Positions 42,151 to 49,873 of a DNA stretch of 59,388 bases are shown one piece after another (the stretch's first letter is position 1; every line of letters starts with the position of its first letter). Location: contig JAAYSZ010000033.1 of NCBI GenBank assembly GCA_012523895.1, positions 1 through 59,388 on the forward strand. Reading direction: 5' to 3'. A program made the position numbers and the translations under genes. A model generated the notes under the pieces. That model searched no databases and had not been told where the DNA came from. It saw nothing but the letters and a program-made list of their open reading frames with translations. Source of the DNA: Erysipelotrichaceae bacterium. GTDB taxonomy: Bacteria > Bacillota_I > Bacilli_A > Erysipelotrichales > Erysipelotrichaceae.

Positions 42151-43170
42151 ATGAAAGTTTTAATTATTGGTGGTACAGGTACTATTTCTTCTCCTATTGC
42201 TAGTGCTTTAGCAAACAATAGTAGTGTTGAATTATTTATTTTAAATAGGGGTAAAAGAAAAAGTGAAAAACTTGATGGTGTTAATTATTTAATTGGTGAT
42301 ATTAAAGATGTTGATGGCATTAAGGAATTACTAAAAGATTATAGTTTTGATGTAGTTATTAACTTTTTAATTATGGATGAAAATGATGCAAGAAATAATT
42401 ATGAATTATTTAAGGATAAAACAAAGCAGTTTATTTTTATTAGTACAGTTGTTGTTTTAAATAGTCCTAATGATTGCATTATTGATGAAAATAGTGAAAT
42501 TGGTAATAATTATTCACTTTATGGAAGAAATAAGGCAAAGGCTGAAAAATATTTTTTAGATAAATATAAAAATGATGATTTTAATGTAGTTATAGTTAGA
42601 CCTAGCCAAACATATTCTGATAGTAGAATCCCATTAAGTGTTAAGGGTAAGAATTATTGGGGTGTAGTTTCTAGGATGATTAGGGGTAAGAAAGTAATAA
42701 TTCATGGTGATGGTCAATCAGTTTGGTCAGCGACTCATGCGGATGATTTTGTGAAAGGTTTTATTCCTTTAGTTGGTAATGAGAAAGTTAATGGGGAAAT
42801 ATTTCAAATAATGAATACTGAAATATTTACTTGGGATGAGGTATATATGATATTGGCTGATTTATTAGATGTTGAATACAAGCCTGTTTATATTTCTTCA
42901 GATATTCTTTTACATAGTAAAAAATATGACCTTCTTTCTTCTATTCAAGGTGATAAGAGATGGTCTAAGATATTTGATATTAGTAAGATACAATGTGTTT
43001 CTGATTTTGAATGTGAGATATCTTTAAAGGAAGGGTTAAAGATGTATTTAGATTATATGGATAATCATCCTGAAGAAAAAATAGAAGATGAAGAGTTTGA
43101 TAATTGGTGTGATAATACAATAGCTATTTATGAAAAATATAGTGCATTAATTAGTGAAGAAATTGAGTAA
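42151..43170 (+). CDS. NAD-dependent epimerase/dehydratase family protein
   Basis: 339 aa extended SDR. Gly-rich motif IGGTGTISSPIA at the N-terminus, active-site YGRNK (YxxxK) around residue 128, and IHGDGQSVWSATHADDF typical of sugar-nucleotide or isoflavone-reductase-like SDRs. SD TGGAGGTG. There is no terminator between ilvA and this gene, so it may be the last gene of the leu-ilv transcript, though no BCAA role is known. Substrate unknown. Confidence 0.8.
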   Translation: MKVLIIGGTGTISSPIASALANNSSVELFILNRGKRKSEKLDGVNYLIGDIKDVDGIKELLKDYSFDVVINFLIMDENDARNNYELFKDKTKQFIFISTVVVLNSPNDCIIDENSEIGNNYSLYGRNKAKAEKYFLDKYKNDDFNVVIVRPSQTYSDSRIPLSVKGKNYWGVVSRMIRGKKVIIHGDGQSVWSATHADDFVKGFIPLVGNEKVNGEIFQIMNTEIFTWDEVYMILADLLDVEYKPVYISSDILLHSKKYDLLSSIQGDKRWSKIFDISKIQCVSDFECEISLKEGLKMYLDYMDNHPEEKIEDEEFDNWCDNTIAIYEKYSALISEEIE

Positions 43171-43188
43171 GTATAATATTAATGGCTA

Positions 43189-43197
43189 TGATATAAT
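43189..43197 (+). promoter_or_regulatory. Extended -10 promoter for the phosphotransferase gene
   Basis: TGA followed by TATAAT (43192-43197), 28 bases before the ATG; another TATAAT lies at 43172-43177. SD GGGAGGTG follows. Confidence 0.6.
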
Positions 43198-43225
43198 TGT
43201 TATTGAAATTTAGGGAGGTGAAAAA

Positions 43226-44320
43226 ATGAATTTAATAGAAGGTGCGTTTCCATTTTTTGTAGTGCCTTTAATTATTTCTTTTTTTACTGTTCCTATATGT
43301 AAAAAGGTTGGATTAAAGTTAGGTATATATGCGATTGAAAATAGTAGAACAGTACACCAAGGTAAGATAGTTAGAATTGGTGGTATGGCAATATATCTAG
43401 CTTTTATAATTAGTATGGCTATTTTTATGAAGGCTGATAAAACTATAAATGGAATATTATTAGGTGGTTATGTAGTTTTTATAGGTGGTTTATTAGATGA
43501 TATTTATGATATTAAACCTTTATATAAATTAATATTTCAAATAGTAGGAGCGATTATTGCATTAACATTAGGGAATACTTTGTTAATGAATATATATCTT
43601 CCATTTAATATAACTATTAGTAATCCAATTATTACTTATGGAATATCATTTTTATGGATTGTTGGTATTACAAATGCGATTAATTTAATTGATGGATTGG
43701 ATGGGTTATCAAGTGGAATATCACTTATAGTTACAATTACTATAGGTTTATTAGGTTTTTTTATGGGAAGAAGAGATATTAGTGTTATTGCATTAATATT
43801 ATGTGGTAGTATACTTGGTTTTTTACCTTATAACTTTCATCCTGCATCATTATTTATGGGAGATTGTGGAGCTTTATTTTTAGGTTTTACAATTGCATGT
43901 ATAAGTTTATTAGGTTTTAAAACAACTGCTCTTATTACATTAGGTTTTCCAATATTAATTTTATTTATTCCTATTTCAGATACAATAATTGCAATACTTA
44001 GAAGAAAGTTAAGTAATAGAAAAATATCTGAAGCTGATAGGGGACATTTGCATCATGTTTTAATGTATAAACTTAATTTAGGGCATAGAAATACTGTTTT
44101 AGTTTTATATGTTGTTGCGGCACTTTTTGGTTGTGCTGCAGTACTAGCATATTTCAATAAAACATATGGTTTAATAATGATTGTAATTTTATTGATAGGT
44201 GCTGAGCTTTTTGTGGAAGCAACAGGAATGATAAATCCAAAATTTCATCCTATAATTGGATTATGTAGAAGATTATTTGGATGGCCAAAAAAGAAAGAAG
44301 AGTTTAATGAAAAAGAATAA
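43226..44320 (+). CDS. Undecaprenyl-phosphate glycosyl-1-phosphate transferase (TagO/WecA/MraY family)
   Basis: 364 aa, about 10-11 transmembrane helices. Family motifs: RTVHQGKIVRIGGMAIY, GGLLDDIYDI, NAINLIDGLDGLSSGIS, FMGDCGALFLGF and DRGHLHHVLM. It moves a GlcNAc-1-phosphate-like group to undecaprenyl phosphate, starting teichoic acid or other wall polymers. The HLHH motif favours the TagO/WecA branch over MraY. Overlaps the deacetylase gene by 14 bases. Confidence 0.93.
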   Translation: MNLIEGAFPFFVVPLIISFFTVPICKKVGLKLGIYAIENSRTVHQGKIVRIGGMAIYLAFIISMAIFMKADKTINGILLGGYVVFIGGLLDDIYDIKPLYKLIFQIVGAIIALTLGNTLLMNIYLPFNITISNPIITYGISFLWIVGITNAINLIDGLDGLSSGISLIVTITIGLLGFFMGRRDISVIALILCGSILGFLPYNFHPASLFMGDCGALFLGFTIACISLLGFKTTALITLGFPILILFIPISDTIIAILRRKLSNRKISEADRGHLHHVLMYKLNLGHRNTVLVLYVVAALFGCAAVLAYFNKTYGLIMIVILLIGAELFVEATGMINPKFHPIIGLCRRLFGWPKKKEEFNEKE

Positions 44321-45428
44321 CATTTATTTATTAATTGTATTTATAGTGGTTGCATCTTTTGTTTATTTTATGAATAATCAGCATATTAATTTAGAAACAC
44401 AAACTAAAGCGAAAGTTGTTGTAGAAGAAGAATCTGATTTTAAAGTTGTTAAAGATGGTGTAGTTAAAATAATAAAAGATGATGAGGAACTGTTGATTGA
44501 TAGTTCTCTTTTTACTGATGATGAAAAAAGAAGAATTATTAAAAATGTTAAATATATTGTAGAAAAACATGATAAATATTTATATCAAAGTGAACAGTTT
44601 AATAATGATATTAGTGATTTTGATTCTTTTTTTAATGAATATGAATATAAAGATAATGGAATTTATTTAAAACATACTGGTGATTATGAAGTTGGTTTTA
44701 GTATAAAAGAAAATCAAAGTATTAATTTTGTGAATTTTATTTCTGATAGAAGAGAATTAGATTATCAAAGTATAGACATTTTAGTTAAAGAAATAGAAGT
44801 GGATCCAAATAAACCTATGGTAGCATTAACATTTGATGATGGACCTGCGATTTATAATACAATGGAAATAGTTGATAAATTAAAAGAATATGATAGTGCA
44901 GCTACATTTTTTATATTAGGTTATCGTTTAGATGATAAAGCTGAAATATTAAATGCGATAATTGAAAGTGGAAGTGAGATTGGTGGTCATTCTTATGATC
45001 ATAAAAAGATGATTGATTTAGATGAAAATGAATTGATGATGCAACTTACTTTAGTTAGAGATATTGTAAAAAATAAAACTGATAATAATTATGAAATTAA
45101 ATTATTTAGACCTCCTTATGGGGCAATAGATGATACCTTAAAGGAAAAGTCACCTTATCCATTAATATTGTGGGATCATGATACATATGATTGGAAAGTT
45201 AAAAAACCTAAAAAAATTATTGATAATGTAATTAATAATTTAAATGATGGAAGTATTATTTTATTACATGATATTCATCAATTTACAAAAGAAGCAGTAT
45301 TAGAGTTAATACCGATGATTAAAGAAAAAGGTTATCAAATAGTGACTGTTTCTCAAATGTTTGAGGCAAAAGGAATAGAACTTAAGCCTGGTGAGGTATA
45401 TTACAGTATTCATAAAATAGGAGAATAA
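44307..45428 (+). CDS. Membrane-anchored polysaccharide deacetylase
   Basis: 373 aa. N-terminal signal anchor (residues 5-23), an extracytoplasmic region and a C-terminal NodB domain (about 180-360) with every catalytic motif: TFDDGP, HSYDH, RPPYG, LWDHDTYDW and LLHD. Probably removes acetyl groups from peptidoglycan GlcNAc or a wall polymer, which protects against lysozyme in relatives. The in-frame TTG/ATG further upstream lies deep in the phosphotransferase gene; ATG 44307 gives a proper signal anchor. Functionally matches its envelope neighbour. Confidence 0.92.
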   Translation: MKKNNIYLLIVFIVVASFVYFMNNQHINLETQTKAKVVVEEESDFKVVKDGVVKIIKDDEELLIDSSLFTDDEKRRIIKNVKYIVEKHDKYLYQSEQFNNDISDFDSFFNEYEYKDNGIYLKHTGDYEVGFSIKENQSINFVNFISDRRELDYQSIDILVKEIEVDPNKPMVALTFDDGPAIYNTMEIVDKLKEYDSAATFFILGYRLDDKAEILNAIIESGSEIGGHSYDHKKMIDLDENELMMQLTLVRDIVKNKTDNNYEIKLFRPPYGAIDDTLKEKSPYPLILWDHDTYDWKVKKPKKIIDNVINNLNDGSIILLHDIHQFTKEAVLELIPMIKEKGYQIVTVSQMFEAKGIELKPGEVYYSIHKIGE

Positions 45429-45461
45429 AAAAACCTTCTAATACATTATTAGGAGGTTTTT
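45429..45461 (+). terminator. Terminator-like hairpin embedding the next gene's SD
   Basis: CCTTCTAATA (45434-45443) pairs with TATTAGGAGG (45447-45456) around CAT, extended by five A-T pairs to a 15-bp stem with one G-U. T follows directly. The right arm contains AGGAGG, the SD for the ATG at 45464. Confidence 0.75.
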
Positions 45462-45463
45462 AT

Positions 45464-46048
45464 ATGAATTACGATAAGATACAAGAAATTATAGAGGTTT
45501 GTCCCAATCTTCCACTGTTTGAAAATAATAGTGATTTAAAAAGGGAATATTCTAGGGAGTGGCAAAAATATCTTAAGCATAAAAGAAATGTATATGAACA
45601 TATTGATGATAAATCTATAGATGCAAATATGGTTAGTGAAGCTAATTGGATACTAAGAAATAAATATGTTTCTTGTGAGTCTTTTGGTGTAAATGCAAAA
45701 GCTGGAGATATTTGCTTTATAGATTTTGGTCAAGCTTATGTAAATGAAACAGGATATCAACATTTTGGGTTGATTATGAATTTTTGTAAGAGTAAGGCTT
45801 TAGTTATTCCTATGACTAGTAATTCTACACAATATCATAGAGCTTTAGATGAAGAAAATCCTGATGGTAGGATTCATTTAATGAGAATTGGTAAGGTACC
45901 AGGATTAAATAAGCCTTCAGTATTATTTATGAATGATATGAAGTTTATTAATAGTTCTAGAATTATAGATGTAAAAGCTCATATAAATGTTAATTCATCT
46001 TTGTTTAAAATGATTCAAAAAAGAATGGTTAAGATAATGTTTGGATGA
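45464..46048 (+). CDS. PemK/MazF-like toxin-family protein, no adjacent antitoxin
   Basis: 194 aa. Residues about 80-190 fit the PemK/MazF barrel: AGDICFIDFGQAYVNETGYQ, HFGLIMNFCKSKALVIPMTS and FMNDMKFINSSRIID. Typical members are endoribonucleases paired with an antitoxin gene, but none lies beside it; the extra N-terminal ~75 residues (charged, helical) may substitute. SD AGGAGG is locked in a hairpin, which would keep expression low on readthrough RNA. One base separates it from the convergent next gene. Confidence 0.72.
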   Translation: MNYDKIQEIIEVCPNLPLFENNSDLKREYSREWQKYLKHKRNVYEHIDDKSIDANMVSEANWILRNKYVSCESFGVNAKAGDICFIDFGQAYVNETGYQHFGLIMNFCKSKALVIPMTSNSTQYHRALDEENPDGRIHLMRIGKVPGLNKPSVLFMNDMKFINSSRIIDVKAHINVNSSLFKMIQKRMVKIMFG

Positions 46049-46049
46049 A

Positions 46050-47330
46050 TTATTTATAATGGAGATAATTTGTGTTTAAATGGTTTTTTGTTGTCCATTT
46101 ATAGAAAATTGGATCAAATCTTTCAAGATGTTCTTTTCTTACATTACAGTAAGAGACAATATCTTTATCAATTTCAATATAAGCAATTGCTTGATTGTTA
46201 TTATCAAATACACCATATGGTATGTTTTGAAAGTCTATTAGTAAATTATTATCGTTAATTAATGAAAAAAGGTTTATTCTTTTTAATTCACATTTAATTG
46301 GTTTAAAATACCAATTATTAATGTAGTTAAATTTAATGTTAATATTTTTATGATTTATTGGTATTGAAAATGTTGGTTTATAAGTTGATTCTACAAAAGA
46401 ATAATTTGGTTCATTTTTAGTTTTCCACATTTTCATTTCTAGTTCTTTTCTATATGTACTCATAGAGTAATAATTAATTCCATCATCAAACATTCTTACA
46501 TCATATTTTAAAAGCATTGTATAAAGCCAAGTTTTTCCTCTTATATCTTTTAACATTCTAAGAAAATAATATAAATTTTTATATTCATGTAAATAAGCTA
46601 ATATTCTAAAAATATCATTGTGAATAAGAATTTGATTTAGAATATTTGAATCGTTAAATAATTTATATAACATTTCAATTTCATTTAAATAAAAAAATAA
46701 AGCAGGATTTTTAAACATAGTGTTTTTTAATGAATTTATATTTGGCAATTTAGAATTATTATAAATTTCAAAAACATATTTAAAGTTCTGCATTTTTTTT
46801 GCGATTTTTATAAAACTTGTATTTATAAAAATTGTTTCTTTATTTTGTAAGTTATAAGGAATAGAATAATAAAAATCTTTTTTATATCCTATAAATTTTG
46901 TAATGATAGCTAAGTTTTTAAAGTTGATTAATTCTTTACTTGATATGAAAGATGAATAATTATTTTCTTTTAAACATTTAAATATTTTATCTTTAGTAAT
47001 AGAATCATTTTCTATTAAATAATATAGAGGATCATATATATCAAAAATAGAAATCTTTTTCACTTTTAATTTAGTTACAATTTTATTATTAATTTTTAAT
47101 AATAAATTAATAGCACCATTAAAAAAATTGAACGTTAATATTTCGTATATAGAATCTGATGGATTTACTTCGAAGTCAAATTTAACCCACATCATTAATG
47201 ATGTAAGAATATCATCGTTAATTTTATAAGAAATTATTAAAATATTTTTTTTATAAGATACAAATGTATTTTTAAAAGAGTCTTTTAAAATATCTTTGTG
47301 GATTGAAAGACAAACTGTTTTATTTTGCAT
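46050..47330 (-). CDS. Unrecognised 426-residue protein
   Basis: No family recognised. Start taken at 47330 because SD AAAGGAA is upstream; the in-frame start 16 codons earlier lacks one and overlaps the divergent promoter. The protein is soluble and rich in Asn, Lys, Phe, Ile and Tyr, with no signal peptide or membrane helix. Helical middle (KNTMFKNPALFFYLNEIEML, LAYLHEYKNLYYFLRMLKD) followed by DIRGKTWLYTMLLKYD, and a C-terminal segment with VSYCNVRKEHLERFDPIFYKW. Divergently transcribed from the FtsH-like protease gene, 100 bases apart, sharing an inverted-repeat operator region. Confidence 0.7.
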   Translation of the reverse strand: MQNKTVCLSIHKDILKDSFKNTFVSYKKNILIISYKINDDILTSLMMWVKFDFEVNPSDSIYEILTFNFFNGAINLLLKINNKIVTKLKVKKISIFDIYDPLYYLIENDSITKDKIFKCLKENNYSSFISSKELINFKNLAIITKFIGYKKDFYYSIPYNLQNKETIFINTSFIKIAKKMQNFKYVFEIYNNSKLPNINSLKNTMFKNPALFFYLNEIEMLYKLFNDSNILNQILIHNDIFRILAYLHEYKNLYYFLRMLKDIRGKTWLYTMLLKYDVRMFDDGINYYSMSTYRKELEMKMWKTKNEPNYSFVESTYKPTFSIPINHKNINIKFNYINNWYFKPIKCELKRINLFSLINDNNLLIDFQNIPYGVFDNNNQAIAYIEIDKDIVSYCNVRKEHLERFDPIFYKWTTKNHLNTNYLHYK

Positions 47331-47373
47331 AGTAGTATTCCTTTCTTTAAATAAAATATATAAGTTTATGTGT

Positions 47374-47410
47374 ACCAATAAAGTCTCATCTACTTTTGTA
47401 TATTATTGGT
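47374..47410. promoter_or_regulatory. Inverted repeat in divergent promoter region
   Basis: ACCAATAA (47374-47381) and TTATTGGT (47403-47410) are exact complements, 21 bases apart, in the 100-bp gap between the unknown gene and the FtsH-like gene. Likely a dimeric regulator site or a 5' hairpin; the WYL protein downstream is a candidate ligand. Confidence 0.5.
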
Positions 47411-47430
47411 GCAAAGAAAAGGAGAATATT

Positions 47431-48714
47431 ATGATTACATTCAATGAAGTTATAGGTTATGACACTATTAAAGAGGATTTAAAAATTATTGTGGATGTAC
47501 TTAAAGGTGATAAAGATTCTATCAAGCAAGGAGTACCTTTAATAAAGGGTTTACTTTTATATGGAGGACCAGGAGTAGGTAAGACTATGATGGCGACTGC
47601 ATTAATAAATGAAAGCAATAGGAAAGTCTTCATTTGTAAAAAAGATGAAATAGATTCTGATTTTATAAGGAAAATAAAAAATACATTTAAGGAAGCATCA
47701 AATAATACGCCATCAATTGTATTTTTAGATGATCTTGATAAGTTTGCGAAAAATGATAAACGTGAAGCAGAGTATGATGAATATGTAACAGTGCAATCAT
47801 GTATTGATGAAGTTAGTGATAAGGATGTTTTTGTTTTAGCGACCGCAAATAAAATTAATTATTTTCCTAAATCACTTTTAAGAGTTGGTCGATTTGATAA
47901 GATAATAAAAATTGATAATCCTAATTATGTAGATACAGTAAAAATTATTGCATATTATTTAGAGAAAAAAGAATTTATAAAAGATATTGATATTGAATTT
48001 ATGGGAAAGTTAATGCATGGTTATTCGTGTGCTGAAATTGAACAAATAATTAATGATACAGTGTTATTGGCAAATTATAATAATTCTAATGTAATAAATA
48101 TAGACTGTTTTATAGAAGCTTATATGAGAAGATTTCATGATATAACTAATAACACTAATAAATATTTATATAATAAAAATGACATTGAAATCAAAAATAG
48201 AAATTTAATAGCGTATCATGAAGCAGGACATTTGGTTGTTTATGAAATTTTAAATCCGGGGACTGTTTTATTAGCAACAATAAATGGAAGTTATTTTTCG
48301 GGTGGGTTTGTAAAAAAATATGAAGAAAATACAGTGAATGATATAAAATCAATAGAAAGTAGAATAGTTGGAATTTTAGGTGGTAAAGCTGCAGTTGAAT
48401 TAAAGTTTGGAATTTTAGATTTAGGTGCAAAAAGGGATATATCTATGGCAGAAAATTTAGTGAATGAAAGTATAAGTAGACTTTGTTGCTTTGGTTTTAA
48501 TTTATATAGAGTATTTTCCGGTGAAAATCCTGATACAGAAAAAATAATACGAGTTGAGTTAGAGAAATATTATCAAAAGGCAAAAGAAATAATATTTAAC
48601 AATATGGAATTTTTAGATAAAGTAGCAAATGCTTTATTAGAAAAACAAATGATAACATCTTTTGACATAGAAGAAATTAAGTCAAATTGCAAAATAAATT
48701 ATGTAAGTATATGA
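47431..48714 (+). CDS. Soluble FtsH-like AAA+ metalloprotease
   Basis: 427 aa with no transmembrane N-terminus. Walker A GGPGVGKT (45-52), Walker B VFLDDLD (97-103), arginine-finger region LLRVGRFD (149-156), zinc motif HEAGH (263-267) and a third ligand candidate Asp336 in GAKRDISMA. Two departures from FtsH: the Walker B Glu is Asp101, and the FVGVG pore loop is not recognisable (DSDFIRKIKNTF in its place). Start at 47431 follows SD AAAGGAGAA. Probably an accessory protease, distinct from the housekeeping ftsH at 55585. Linked to a WYL regulator downstream and an unknown protein upstream. Confidence 0.85.
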   Translation: MITFNEVIGYDTIKEDLKIIVDVLKGDKDSIKQGVPLIKGLLLYGGPGVGKTMMATALINESNRKVFICKKDEIDSDFIRKIKNTFKEASNNTPSIVFLDDLDKFAKNDKREAEYDEYVTVQSCIDEVSDKDVFVLATANKINYFPKSLLRVGRFDKIIKIDNPNYVDTVKIIAYYLEKKEFIKDIDIEFMGKLMHGYSCAEIEQIINDTVLLANYNNSNVINIDCFIEAYMRRFHDITNNTNKYLYNKNDIEIKNRNLIAYHEAGHLVVYEILNPGTVLLATINGSYFSGGFVKKYEENTVNDIKSIESRIVGILGGKAAVELKFGILDLGAKRDISMAENLVNESISRLCCFGFNLYRVFSGENPDTEKIIRVELEKYYQKAKEIIFNNMEFLDKVANALLEKQMITSFDIEEIKSNCKINYVSI

Positions 48715-48752
48715 TGAGGTTAATAGAAACAAGTATGATGGGAGAGAAAAAT

Positions 48753-49793
48753 ATGCTTGTAAAACAACCTAAAAAAATGTTGATAATAAATATACTCGAA
48801 ATATTAAAGAAATATTCTGATGAAAACCATCGATTAACACAAAGTGATTTTGTTAGAATTTTAAAAGATGAATATAATATGGATGTTGATAGAAAGGCTG
48901 TTAAAAGAAACTTAATGAATCTAGTTGAGGCAGAATATAACATTGAATTTGAAAAAGTTATTCGTATTAATAAATTTAATGAAGAAGAGGAACTATATAT
49001 TAATTGGTATTTAGAAAAAGATTTTTCTGATGCTGAACTTAGATTACTTATTGATAGTGTTCTCTTTTCTAAACATATCCCACAAAAACAAGCTAAACAA
49101 TTAATTGATAAAATAAAAAAATTATCTAGCAAGTATTTTCGAGTTAATGTTGGAAATATATTAAATCTTCCTGAAAACACTGTTAGAAATAAAGAATTAT
49201 TTTATACAATTGAAGTTTTAGATGAAGCGATTGAAAAAGGTAAACAAGTAGAATTTATATATAATAAATTTGATATAAATAAGAAATTGAAGCCAAGAGT
49301 TAATGATGAAGGTGAAATTAGAAGATATATAATAAATCCTTATCAAATGGTTGCGACTAATGGAAGATATTACTTGATTGCTAATTATGATAAATATGAT
49401 AATTTATCTCATTATCGAATAGATCGAATAACTAATATTAAAATATTAGATAGTAATGTTAAACCAAAACAAAAGGTTAAAGGAATTGAAGAAGGATTTA
49501 ATTTATCAAAGCATATGGCAGAACATATATACATGTTTTCTGGCCCAAGTGAGATAGTATGTTTTAAAGCTAAGAAGGATATAGTTGATGAAATAATTGA
49601 TTGGTTTGGTGATGGTGTTTATTTTAGTGATGAAACGGATGATGAAGTAACTGTAAAAGTTAAAGTGAATTTAACAGCAATGAAGTATTGGGCTATGCAA
49701 TATGTTAAACATGTTGAAATACTTAGTCCAGATTGTTTAATTGAAGACATAAAAAAAGAATTAAGAGTTGGAATAGAGAAGTATAAATTATAA
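48753..49793 (+). CDS. WYL-domain transcriptional regulator
   Basis: 346 aa: N-terminal winged-helix region (LIINILEILKKYSDENHRLTQSDFVRIL...DRKAVKRNL), a WYL domain (residues about 165-245: VEFIYNKFD, RYIINPYQMVATNGRYYLIA, LSHYRIDRITNIKIL) and a C-terminal WCX-like extension. WYL proteins often control defence or DNA-damage genes by binding nucleotides or nucleic acid. ATG 48753 is chosen for SD GGGAGAG; longer in-frame forms overlap the protease gene. Probably in the same operon as the protease. Confidence 0.9.
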   Translation: MLVKQPKKMLIINILEILKKYSDENHRLTQSDFVRILKDEYNMDVDRKAVKRNLMNLVEAEYNIEFEKVIRINKFNEEEELYINWYLEKDFSDAELRLLIDSVLFSKHIPQKQAKQLIDKIKKLSSKYFRVNVGNILNLPENTVRNKELFYTIEVLDEAIEKGKQVEFIYNKFDINKKLKPRVNDEGEIRRYIINPYQMVATNGRYYLIANYDKYDNLSHYRIDRITNIKILDSNVKPKQKVKGIEEGFNLSKHMAEHIYMFSGPSEIVCFKAKKDIVDEIIDWFGDGVYFSDETDDEVTVKVKVNLTAMKYWAMQYVKHVEILSPDCLIEDIKKELRVGIEKYKL

Positions 49794-49805
49794 GAAGGAA
49801 GCTAG

Positions 49806-49823
49806 ATATATATATATATATAT
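49806..49823 (+). repeat. (AT)9 dinucleotide repeat upstream of the nuclease gene
   Basis: Nine AT units between the WYL gene and the nuclease SD. Tracts like this can vary in length by slippage. It is followed by TATTATG, and may form part of a promoter. Confidence 0.7.
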
Positions 49824-49873
49824 TATGATTAATATGTCTAAAGATACATGTAAAATAAAAGGAGGATAATTTA

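Noticed and set aside
47296..47430. N-terminal extension of the FtsH-like protease with a hydrophobic stretch
   Set aside because: The upstream frame would give a pseudo-membrane helix but overlaps the divergent gene and lacks an SD; the ATG at 47431 has AAAGGAG.
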